A stretch of 64,000 nucleotides of DNA, taken from contig NZ_FXXL01000007.1 in the NCBI RefSeq assembly GCF_900184685.1, positions 2,046,001 to 2,110,000 on the forward strand. Direction: 5' to 3'. Below the pieces are notes generated by a model that was not told the DNA's origin, ran no database searches, and saw nothing but the letters and a program-made list of their open reading frames with translations. This document shows, one piece after another, positions 17,701-24,731 of the stretch. The translations under genes were made by a program, and so were the position numbers. Each line of letters starts with the position of its first letter. The first letter of the stretch is position 1. The DNA is from Butyricimonas sp. Marseille-P3923 (GTDB lineage: Bacteria > Bacteroidota > Bacteroidia > Bacteroidales > Marinifilaceae).

Positions 17701-19266
17701 ATGTACACGAAAAGTGATCTCAAGCAATTTAAGCGCAGGGGGATTAAGCCCGAACAAATTGATAGCCAACTTGAAAACTTCAAGAACGGTTTCAATTTTG
17801 TGCAAATCCGAGATGCGGCGACAATAGGTAACGGGATCCATAGTCTGAATGACGAACAGGCTGATGAATTCATTCGCATCTTCGAGGAGAAAAGAAACAC
17901 ATTGAAAATCATGAAGATGGTTCCGGCATCCGGTTCCGCTTCTCGTATGTTCAAAACATTAAATTCATTTTTAAACACCTACACGGGAAGTGACGAAGAC
18001 TACCTGAATTTCCGGTTGCACAAAGAACCGGGAAGCATATTCTCCTTCTTCGAAAAACTAAAAGAGTTTCCCTTTTACACCCACTTGAAAGAAGCTCTCT
18101 ACAAAGACCGTTTCGATCTGGACAAACTTCTCTGGAAAAACGAACTCATCACGATATTGGAATATATCTTGACAGATAAGGGATTAAACTATAATTCCAC
18201 GCCCAAGGGACTGATCGATTTCCATATATATAAAGATCACATCCGTACCGCCGTGGAAGAACACTTGGTTGAAGCCGCCCTTTATGCCAATGACGGCAAA
18301 ATGGCACATATCCATTTCACGGTATCCGAAGAACACATGGGCAAATTCAAAGCCCTCTTGAAACACGTGCTCAAAGATTACCAGAAAGAATTCAATCTCA
18401 AGTACGACATCACGTTCTCCATCCAATCGCCCTCGACCGATACGGTCAGTCTGGATTCGAAAGGAGACCTGCTACGGGACAACGATGGTAACATCGTATT
18501 CCGCCCGGGGGGACACGGTGCTTTGATTCACAACTTGAACGATCTGAAAGAGAACCTCATCTTTATCAAAAACATCGACAACGTTACTCCCGATCGCAAC
18601 AAGGCAGACACCGTGAAATACAAAAAGATACTCGCCGGGGTTCTGTTAAAAACACAAGCCAGAATCTTCGATTACATGAAGATTTTGAACAAGAAAAGCA
18701 GTATCACCGAAGAGAATCTGAACGAAATCGAACAATTTATCTATGACAATCTCGGGTACAAACCCAAGGAAGACCTCGTTCACCCTAATTTGAAAGAAAG
18801 GGCAAAATACTTGAAAAACCTGCTCGACCGCCCATTACGGGTATGCGGGATGGTTAAGAATGAAGGAGAACCCGGTGGCGGCCCCTTCTGGGTGGAAGAT
18901 GCCGAACACGGTAAACGTTTGATGATCGTGGAAAGTGCACAGGTGAACCAAAAAGACAAGAACCAGAAAAAAATATTCACCCAATCGACCCACTTTAACC
19001 CGGTAGATATCGTGTGCAGCACGTATAACTATAAAGGTAAAAAGTACGACCTGAAAGACTTTATTGATAACACACAAGGATTCATTACCAGTAAATCTTT
19101 CGAGGGAAAAGACATACAAGTACAAGAACTTCCCGGGTTGTGGAATGGAGCGATGGCAAACTGGAATACCGTGTTTGTCGAAGTACCGTTATCCACCTTC
19201 ACCCCGGTAAAAACCGTCTTTGACTTGTTACGTTTCGAACATCGCAACGTGTTCAAAATCGAATAA
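17701..19266 (+). CDS. DUF4301 family protein
   Basis: A 521-residue cytosolic protein with no membrane segment. Near residue 80 is VPASGSASRMFK, similar in layout to the glycine-rich N-terminal signature of sugar nucleotidyltransferases (G-x-G-T/S-R-M). A C-terminal MVKNEGEPGGGPFWV is also characteristic of the family as I recall it. Activity is unknown; nucleotidyltransferase-like chemistry is my inference. The open frame extends 63 codons upstream through repeat-derived sequence, so ATG 17701 is chosen. It follows the small acidic protein gene by 189 bp. Confidence 0.8.
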   Translation: MYTKSDLKQFKRRGIKPEQIDSQLENFKNGFNFVQIRDAATIGNGIHSLNDEQADEFIRIFEEKRNTLKIMKMVPASGSASRMFKTLNSFLNTYTGSDEDYLNFRLHKEPGSIFSFFEKLKEFPFYTHLKEALYKDRFDLDKLLWKNELITILEYILTDKGLNYNSTPKGLIDFHIYKDHIRTAVEEHLVEAALYANDGKMAHIHFTVSEEHMGKFKALLKHVLKDYQKEFNLKYDITFSIQSPSTDTVSLDSKGDLLRDNDGNIVFRPGGHGALIHNLNDLKENLIFIKNIDNVTPDRNKADTVKYKKILAGVLLKTQARIFDYMKILNKKSSITEENLNEIEQFIYDNLGYKPKEDLVHPNLKERAKYLKNLLDRPLRVCGMVKNEGEPGGGPFWVEDAEHGKRLMIVESAQVNQKDKNQKKIFTQSTHFNPVDIVCSTYNYKGKKYDLKDFIDNTQGFITSKSFEGKDIQVQELPGLWNGAMANWNTVFVEVPLSTFTPVKTVFDLLRFEHRNVFKIE

Positions 19267-19273
19267 AAAAATT

Positions 19274-19350
19274 ATGATTTACGATTTATGATTCTTTTTA
19301 AATGAAATCATAAATCGTAAATCTAAAATCATAAACCATAAATCATAAAT
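19274..19350. repeat. Intergenic inverted repeat (GATTTACGATTTATGATT family)
   Basis: ATGATTTACGATTTATGATT at 19274-19293 faces AATCATAAATCGTAAATC at 19306-19323, an 18-bp perfect inverted match with a 12-bp loop. Further AATCATAAA units follow. Confidence 0.8.
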
Positions 19351-19356
19351 TCGTTC

Positions 19357-20277
19357 ATGGAGAAGAAAAAAAACTATCTACTACTAGTGCTGAGAGGATG
19401 TGCCATGGGTGCTGCCGACGTTATTCCCGGCGTATCAGGGGGAACAATAGCATTTATCACCGGTATCTACGAAGAATTAATCAATTCCATCCGTTCCATC
19501 GACTTACAGGCATTGCGTCTTTTGGGAACATTCAAATTCAAAGAATTTTGGAAGCATATCAACGGTAATTTTCTGGTTTCCGTGGTCGCGGGAATCGCAA
19601 TATCCATATTCTCGTTGGCAAAATTGATGAAATATCTACTAGAATTCCATCCTCTCTACATCTGGTCTTTTTTCTTCGGGCTCATTATAGCCTCGGCACT
19701 ACTCGTTTCCAAGGAAGTAAAAAAATGGGATTTGTTTACCATCACCTCGTTGGTCGTGGGAGCCGTTGTCGGGTACACGATCACCGTACTAACCCCCACC
19801 AGCACACCGGAAACATGGTGGTTCGTCCTCTTATCCGGGGCTATCGCCATCTGTGCCATGATCCTTCCGGGAATATCGGGAGCGTTCATACTATTATTAT
19901 TAGGTAAATATGAGTACATCATCACCGCCGTGAGCGACTTCAATATCGGAATATTACTCGTGTTTTTGGTCGGAGCTGTTGCCGGAATTATATCCTTCTC
20001 GCACTTGCTCTCGTGGTTATTGAAAAACTACCACGGCATGACTGTCGCCCTATTGACCGGCTTCATGGTAGGTTCCTTAAACAAAATATGGCCTTGGAAA
20101 CTTACCGACACGGAATTAATCAACGGCACATCTTTCGAGATCGAGAGAAACGTTCTCCCGGGAACTTTCGAACAAGCGGGAAACGATCCGCTCACGTGGC
20201 ATGTACTCTTGATGTGCCTTATCGGTTTTCTCCTCATCTGGGGGATTGAAAGATTGGCCGTAACACTAAAAAAATAG
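19357..20277 (+). CDS. DUF368 family polyprenyl-phosphate translocase (PopT-like)
   Basis: A 306-residue polytopic membrane protein with two inverted-topology signature motifs, IPGVSGGTIAF (about residue 25) and LPGISGAFILLLLGKYE (about 170). Members of DUF368 (PopT) have been reported to recycle undecaprenyl phosphate across the inner membrane; the role here is inferred by family. It fits the nearby uppS and murI functions but is a separate transcription unit on the other strand. Inverted repeats flank it on both sides. Confidence 0.85.
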   Translation: MEKKKNYLLLVLRGCAMGAADVIPGVSGGTIAFITGIYEELINSIRSIDLQALRLLGTFKFKEFWKHINGNFLVSVVAGIAISIFSLAKLMKYLLEFHPLYIWSFFFGLIIASALLVSKEVKKWDLFTITSLVVGAVVGYTITVLTPTSTPETWWFVLLSGAIAICAMILPGISGAFILLLLGKYEYIITAVSDFNIGILLVFLVGAVAGIISFSHLLSWLLKNYHGMTVALLTGFMVGSLNKIWPWKLTDTELINGTSFEIERNVLPGTFEQAGNDPLTWHVLLMCLIGFLLIWGIERLAVTLKK

Positions 20278-20389
20278 TTCATAAAGTTTATAAGGTTCAT
20301 AAAGTTCGTAAAGTAGAAACACTATATTCAAACCTCGAACTGCAATATGACTTTATAAACTTTATAAACCTTATAAACTTTACAAACTC
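20277..20389. repeat. Intergenic inverted repeat (TTTATAAAGTTCATAAGG family)
   Basis: The left arm AAAGTTTATAAGGTTCATAAAG and right arm CTTTATAAACTTTATAAACC lie about 40 bp apart. It spans the whole gap between the DUF368 gene and aroE. Confidence 0.75.
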
Positions 20390-21127
20390 ATGAATCTTTT
20401 CGGCCTCCTCGGTTTTCCATTGGGACATTCGTTTTCCAAAACCTATTTCACGGAAAAATTCAAAGCAGAAAAAATAAATGCCGAATTTCGGAATTTCGAA
20501 TTGGAAGACATCTCCCGAATGTTCCGAATTATCGAGGAAACTCCTGACTTGAAAGGATTCGCTATAACCATTCCCTACAAAGAGAAAATCATCCCTTTCC
20601 TTGACAATATCAGCGACGAGGCACGGGCTATCGGTGCCGTCAACTCGGTAAAAGTCGAGCATACGCCTGCCGGATTCTCCCTCACCGGGCACAACACGGA
20701 CATGGCAGGATTCCGGGATTCATTACTTCACTTCATTCCCCATGTGCCGGAACGGGCATTCATCTTGGGCACCGGAGGAGCGGCAAAAGCCGTCAAATAT
20801 GCCTTGACCTCATTGGGTGTTGCCGTCACTTCCGTCAGCCGCACCCCCACGGGAATAGAAATCGGTTACCCGGAAATCATCCGTCAACTGGACAAAACCC
20901 CTCTGATTGTCAACACCACCCCGCTCGGAACATGGCCGCACGTGGAAAATTGCCCCCTTATCCCCTACGAACACCTCACGCCCGATCACTATCTTTTCGA
21001 TCTGGTTTACAACCCCGCCGTCACCACTTTCATGCAAAAAGGCATACAACAAGGAGCCAAAGTCCACAACGGTCTGGAAATGCTACATCTCCAAGCCGAA
21101 TACTCATGGAAAATCTGGAACTCTTGA
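20390..21127 (+). CDS. aroE: Shikimate dehydrogenase
   Basis: It reduces 3-dehydroshikimate to shikimate with NADPH in aromatic amino acid synthesis. The substrate domain begins with GFPLGHSFSKTYF. The catalytic lysine is in TIPYK (about residue 66) and the aspartate in GHNTDMAGF (about 104). The Rossmann motif is ILGTGGAAKA (about 125), followed by NTTPLGTWP. At 245 aa it is slightly short but all key residues are present. No other aro gene is adjacent. Confidence 0.94.
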   Translation: MNLFGLLGFPLGHSFSKTYFTEKFKAEKINAEFRNFELEDISRMFRIIEETPDLKGFAITIPYKEKIIPFLDNISDEARAIGAVNSVKVEHTPAGFSLTGHNTDMAGFRDSLLHFIPHVPERAFILGTGGAAKAVKYALTSLGVAVTSVSRTPTGIEIGYPEIIRQLDKTPLIVNTTPLGTWPHVENCPLIPYEHLTPDHYLFDLVYNPAVTTFMQKGIQQGAKVHNGLEMLHLQAEYSWKIWNS

Positions 21128-21150
21128 TACAAGTATCCTAAAATCATCCC

Positions 21151-21292
21151 AAGGTAATCCTAAAGTAATACTACCTCTACATAGTTACAACCTACTTACA
21201 AGCCTCTTACGTCCCCGTCGGCAAACAATTTTGTAACCGAGTTAAAAGTGTTTTGTAAGCAAGTTGAGGTAGTATTACCCTAGGATTACCTT
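21151..21292. repeat. Long-armed inverted repeat downstream of aroE
   Basis: AAGGTAATCCTAAAGTAATACTACCTC (21151-21177, positions only beyond this) pairs with 21266-21292 as a 27-bp inverted repeat with two mismatches. The interior holds smaller complementary pieces (CTTACAA / TTGTAAG). No coding potential was seen inside. Confidence 0.7.
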
Positions 21293-21562
21293 AGCTTCTC
21301 GATGAAATCACACTGAAAATCAATCGTATTCCCAAGGATATAATACCCCTCTTTCGTAGCCCTGCCAGACCTTCTTCAGAGCACAAATACACGGGAATAT
21401 TTCTGCTCTATTTGAGAAACGAAGAGGCTCTGGAGAGAAGAGATTATTACCCTAGTAATAGGGTTAGAATACGGACTATTAAGGACTATATACACATCTT
21501 TTTTCACGTTAAAAGAGATTATTAATCCAAATAGCTATAAATGAAAAATTTCCTAAAGTGAA
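21293..21562. other. Noncoding stretch with weak internal symmetry
   Basis: No convincing gene on either strand. ATACCCCTCTTTCGT at about 21346 recurs near 60386. CCAGACCTTCTTC and GAAGAGGCTCTGG (about 21366 and 21442) are loosely complementary. It is probably further decayed repeat sequence. Confidence 0.5.
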
Positions 21563-21703
21563 GAGAGTAACTAGCTCTCCCTCTGTTTATAGAGGGAACC
21601 TGGCTCTTGTTCGACAGACAGAGAGCTTGCTCGTTGTCTGTCGAACAAGAGCCAGTTCGAGACCGGTTTCCAGACTCAATACCCCGAAGGGGGGAGGGAG
21701 TTC
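21563..21703. repeat. Truncated copy of the 62.0-kb repeat element, interrupted by a hairpin
   Basis: Bases 21563-21597 are identical to 62021-62055 (35 bp). Bases 21680-21703 match 62057-62082 apart from two fewer G. In the copy at 62 kb these parts are contiguous; here about 82 bp of hairpin-forming DNA lies between them. No right arm is found, and the copy runs into a broken nuclease gene. Confidence 0.75.
21600..21655. repeat. Perfect 21-bp inverted repeat with a 14-base loop
   Basis: Arms at 21600-21620 and 21635-21655 pair perfectly (CTGGCTCTTGTTCGACAGAC is the first 20 bases). With one bulged C the stem extends into flanking GAAC/GTTC. No T-tract follows, so it is not a typical terminator. 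It is the core of the segment inserted in the repeat element. Confidence 0.85.
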
Positions 21704-21706
21704 TTG

Positions 21707-21727
21707 GATTTAGTGATTCAATGATTG
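21707..21727. repeat. 21-bp dispersed repeat, copy 2
   Basis: GATTTAGTGATTCAATGATT plus one base, the exact reverse complement of 15431-15451 near the nadK 3' end. Confidence 0.7.
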
Positions 21728-21781
21728 CCGATTTAGCGATTAACGAAGCGTTGGCAAGTGGGGAGAAATCATTCTATCTAA

Positions 21782-22558
21782 ATATATCACTTCCACCCGC
21801 AAGGGGCCGGAATATTCAACCCGTTCAGCGTGTTGAGTTGTTTCAGCAAGCAAGAATACGGCAATTATTGGTTCCACACGGGCACTCCGACATTCCTCGT
21901 GGAGTTACTGAAAAAAAGTGATTTCGACATCCGGGAATTAATTGACGGGGTAAATGTACCGGAATCGGCATTCACGGAATACCGGGTGACCATGAATAAT
22001 CCGATTCCATTGATTTACCAAAGCGGATACCTGACGATAAAGGATTACGACGAACGTTTTCATGAATACAGACTCGCGTTCCCCAACGAAGAGGTGAGAT
22101 ATGGTTTCATAAACTTCCTCGTGCCGTATTACACGTCTATACCGGACGAAGAAAAAGGGTTTCACATAGGCAAGTTCGTGCAGGAATTGGAAAAAGGGCA
22201 AATCGATGCCTTCATGACCCGCTTACGTGCATTCTTCGCGGACTTCCCTTACGAGTTGAACGAGCGGACGGAACGACATTACCAAGTAGTGTTCTACCTC
22301 GTGTTCAAGTTAATGGGACAATTCACCGATGCAGAAGTACGGAGTGCCAAAGGACGGGCGGACGCCGTGGTGAAAACGCCAAAATATATTTACGTGTTCG
22401 AGTTCAAACTCGATGGCACGGTAGAGGAAGCCCTCGCGCAAATAGACGACCGGGGGTATCTTATTCCTTACTCTGCTGACGGACGTGAACTCGTGAAAGT
22501 AGGCGTGGAATTTATTGCTAGCGAACGGAATATAGGAACGTGGAAAGTCAACGCTTGA
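21782..22558 (+). pseudogene. C-terminal remnant of an AAA-ATPase-like / PD-(D/E)XK nuclease protein
   Basis: The frame is open from just after a TAA at 21779-21781. Family-like sequence begins at once (YHFHPQGAGIFNPFSVL, then NYWFHTGTPTFLVELLKK) although no ATG is available; the first usable start is a GTG at 21830. The C-terminus has the nuclease core GRADAVV and VFEFK. Full-length relatives have about 250-280 more N-terminal residues with the ATPase P-loop, which are absent. The 5' end abuts the truncated repeat element, suggesting deletion or insertion there. Function is probably lost. The family's role is itself unclear. Confidence 0.75.
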
Positions 22559-22704
22559 GTGCCGCGGATTTCATTCTCAATGCGTGTAATCCAGCACTTG
22601 AATGTTCTCCCCCACCTTCCACACGATAGCCGCTTTTATCTGCTCGGCATGGGGACACGGGAACCCGATAGGTGTTCCTTTAAAAGGACTTTATGAACTA
22701 CAAT
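22559..22704. other. Noncoding gap with a possible gene relic on the minus strand
   Basis: On the minus strand a 36-codon frame from about 22687 to the TGA at 22577 reads GTPIGFPCPHAEQIK then KVGENIQVLDYTH. It has no start codon and I do not recognise it. It could be the tail of a lost gene or chance. Confidence 0.25.
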
Positions 22705-22735
22705 TTTGAATTTTACAGTTTTTCTACTATTTTTG
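22705..22735 (+). promoter_or_regulatory. Promoter of the ECF sigma factor gene
   Basis: TTTG (22705-22708), a 19-bp spacer and TATTTTTG (22728-22735) fit the Bacteroidota housekeeping consensus exactly. Transcription would begin about 35-40 nt before the ATG. Confidence 0.75.
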
Positions 22736-22778
22736 CCCTAGATAGGGAATATCTATCAACAAACAGGAACGGCAAAAT

Positions 22779-23366
22779 ATGGATAACAAACAATCAAACG
22801 GAGGAATATCAAACACATTTTCCCCAAGTGAACGTGACACAATTCGGGAATTATTCGAGCAGCACTACACCCCGCTAGTCTTGTTTGCGAGAAATTATGT
22901 CCCCGACATGGAAGCAGACAAGGATATCGTTCAAGAAATATTCCTCGCTTTGATCGAATCAGCCAAAACATTCGGGACGCCCGACGAGCTAAAAGCCTAC
23001 CTCTATACTGCCGTCAAAAACAAATGCTTGAAACACCTGCGCCACGAGAAAGTGAAACAGGAATATTCCGACACCCATCGGGATGAACCCTCGGAAGAAG
23101 AAACCTACTTCAACCGAGTGTTGGAAGAGGAAGTTTGTTACTCGCTGCTCGTGCAGGAAATCGAACTTTTGCCCGACCAATGCCGGAAGGTATTCAAGTT
23201 GATACTGGAAGGAAAAACGAACCCGGAAATCGCCACGGATTTACACATCAGCATTGAAACGGTCAAATCGCATAAACAAAGCGGCAAAAAGATACTCCAC
23301 GATCGCCTTGTACATATCGTGGAAAGAAGCATTCTTCTTTTCATATTGGAAAAAATGGGTTTGTAA
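22779..23366 (+). CDS. ECF RNA polymerase sigma factor (FecI-like)
   Basis: 195 residues. Region 2 lies at about residues 24-90 (LFEQHYTPLVLFARNYV, DIVQEIFLALI). Region 4 lies at about 125-180 (LLPDQCRKVFKLILEGKTNPEIA, then the helix-turn-helix SIETVKSHKQSGKK). It is followed by a FecR-type anti-sigma gene and a SusC protein with an STN signalling domain, the standard trans-envelope relay. It should direct expression of the downstream locus when ligand binds SusC. It has its own housekeeping-type promoter. Confidence 0.92.
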   Translation: MDNKQSNGGISNTFSPSERDTIRELFEQHYTPLVLFARNYVPDMEADKDIVQEIFLALIESAKTFGTPDELKAYLYTAVKNKCLKHLRHEKVKQEYSDTHRDEPSEEETYFNRVLEEEVCYSLLVQEIELLPDQCRKVFKLILEGKTNPEIATDLHISIETVKSHKQSGKKILHDRLVHIVERSILLFILEKMGL

Positions 23367-23465
23367 ACAACTGATATTCCATGTCCTAAAAAATATTTCA
23401 AAAAAAATCATATTTTCACTCACTCTTTTTCTCACTCGGGGGTTTTACAAGAAAGAACAACCCAA
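23367..23465 (+). promoter_or_regulatory. Sigma/anti-sigma intergenic region, possible ECF-dependent promoter
   Basis: An AT-rich stretch followed by CACTCGGGGGTTTTACAAG just ahead of fecR. A G-run followed by T-run is unlike the TTTG/TAnnTTTG elements elsewhere in this window. An ECF-recognised promoter here is inference only. Confidence 0.3.
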
Positions 23466-24650
23466 ATGACTCAAAAAGAGAAAAACATATTCCGCCTGTC
23501 CCGTGCCATCACGAATTCCCTGCGAGGGGTTGCCTGTGAAGAAGAGCGGGATATACTGGAACAATGGCTCGCCGCCTCGAAGAAAAATAGGAAAATATAC
23601 GAGGGATTCAAGCAAGGCGGCTATCTGGGACAAAAACTATCGGATTACAACGCAGTCAACAAACTCGGCGATTACGAGCGATTCATCACGACACGTCGTA
23701 AGCGAACCCGTTTTTCCATCAAAACATTCGTTCGCTATGCGGCGATCCTTATCCTGCCCTTGGGATTAGCCCTCGTCTTGTTGTTGCGTGAAAAACAACC
23801 GGAACCCGTGCTTGCCATATCGGAGGTAATCACACCCGGAAGCCACAAAGCGATACTGACCATGGGAGGCGGAGAACGCATCATACTATCCGATAGCACG
23901 TTCACCCCGTTGCAGGAACAGAACGGGATGATTGTCAAGATACAAAATAGTAACGTATCCTATCTGACCCCGACAGATACCTTGATTAGTGAAGCCACCC
24001 CGATATACAACACTTTGCAAGTACCCCGGGGAGGAGAATATTTTCTGACACTTTCCGACGGCACGCAAGTATGGCTGAACGCCGAATCTGAAATCCGCTA
24101 CCCGGTACGCTTCACGAGGGATAAACGGGAAATATTTCTCGAGGGAGAAGCCTTCCTCACGGTGACCCCGAACAAGGAGAAACCCTTCGTTGTCGTGTCG
24201 CCGAAAGCCTCGGTTACCGTGCTGGGAACCGGATTCAACTTCCGGGCTTACCCGGATGAAGAGAACGTACAGACCACACTGGTCGAGGGTTCGGTTATCA
24301 TGCAATCGTCAAGATACAAACAGCAAGTAAAGCTGGTTCCCGGGGAACAAGGAACCCTCGAAATAGAAACCGGGAAACTTTATAAACAAGAAGTCAACAC
24401 GTACCTCTACACGGCATGGAAAGACGGACGTTTTGCTTTCCGGAATACCCGCTTGGAAGACCTGTTCAACATTCTGTCCCGGTGGTACGACCTGCACGTG
24501 TTCTACCTCAACCCGGAAGCGAAAGACATCCGGTTCACGGGGGACATCAACAAAACCGAAGATTTTAACGCAATATTAAAAATAATAGAAAACAACGAGA
24601 GAGTAACATTCAACGTGAACAAGAGAACAGTATCAGTACAACTGAAGTAG
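23466..24650 (+). CDS. FecR-type anti-sigma factor
   Basis: 394 residues in the inner membrane. The cytoplasmic N-terminal part (1-88) has W34 in EQWLAAS, typical of the sigma-binding segment. One membrane helix is at about 90-107. The periplasmic FecR domain (about 165-265) contains LPRGGEYFLTLSDGT-like sequence, AESEIRYPVRF, LEGEAFLTV and VLGTGFNFRAY. The C-terminal region (about 310-394) resembles a secretin/STN-like fold that touches the receptor plug. It sits 99 bp after the sigma gene and 81 bp before susC. Confidence 0.92.
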   Translation: MTQKEKNIFRLSRAITNSLRGVACEEERDILEQWLAASKKNRKIYEGFKQGGYLGQKLSDYNAVNKLGDYERFITTRRKRTRFSIKTFVRYAAILILPLGLALVLLLREKQPEPVLAISEVITPGSHKAILTMGGGERIILSDSTFTPLQEQNGMIVKIQNSNVSYLTPTDTLISEATPIYNTLQVPRGGEYFLTLSDGTQVWLNAESEIRYPVRFTRDKREIFLEGEAFLTVTPNKEKPFVVVSPKASVTVLGTGFNFRAYPDEENVQTTLVEGSVIMQSSRYKQQVKLVPGEQGTLEIETGKLYKQEVNTYLYTAWKDGRFAFRNTRLEDLFNILSRWYDLHVFYLNPEAKDIRFTGDINKTEDFNAILKIIENNERVTFNVNKRTVSVQLK

Positions 24651-24661
24651 TAAAAACGAGA

Positions 24662-24687
24662 GCATCCGGTGTTAGCGCACCGGATGC
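24662..24687 (+). terminator. Hairpin between fecR and susC
   Basis: GCATCCGGTG - TTAGCG - CACCGGATGC is a perfect 10-bp GC-rich stem 11 nt after the fecR stop. It is followed by CCTATAAAAATTGTTTT rather than a clean T-run. It may be a partial terminator or an RNA-stability element that separates regulator and transporter expression. Confidence 0.6.
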
Positions 24688-24731
24688 CCTATAAAAATTG
24701 TTTTAGTTTCCATTTAAAACATTACAAATGT

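Noticed and set aside
19274-19350. Possible CRISPR-like array from repeated AATCATAAA units
   Set aside because: Units are short, vary in sequence, lie in opposite orientations and lack unique spacers of constant length; no cas gene is near.
21600-21660. tRNA-like look of the hairpin with GTTCGA segments
   Set aside because: The two GTTCGA-like pieces are just the two arms of a perfect inverted repeat; no cloverleaf, anticodon arm or acceptor stem can be drawn.
21607-21921. 104-codon plus-strand frame crossing the 21-bp inverted repeat
   Set aside because: It starts inside the hairpin and runs through repeat-derived sequence into another frame of the nuclease remnant; it has no protein-like features.
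22577-22687. Minus-strand 36-codon frame ending in VLDYTH
   Set aside because: It has no start codon and no family that I can name; kept only as a possible relic in the intergenic entry.
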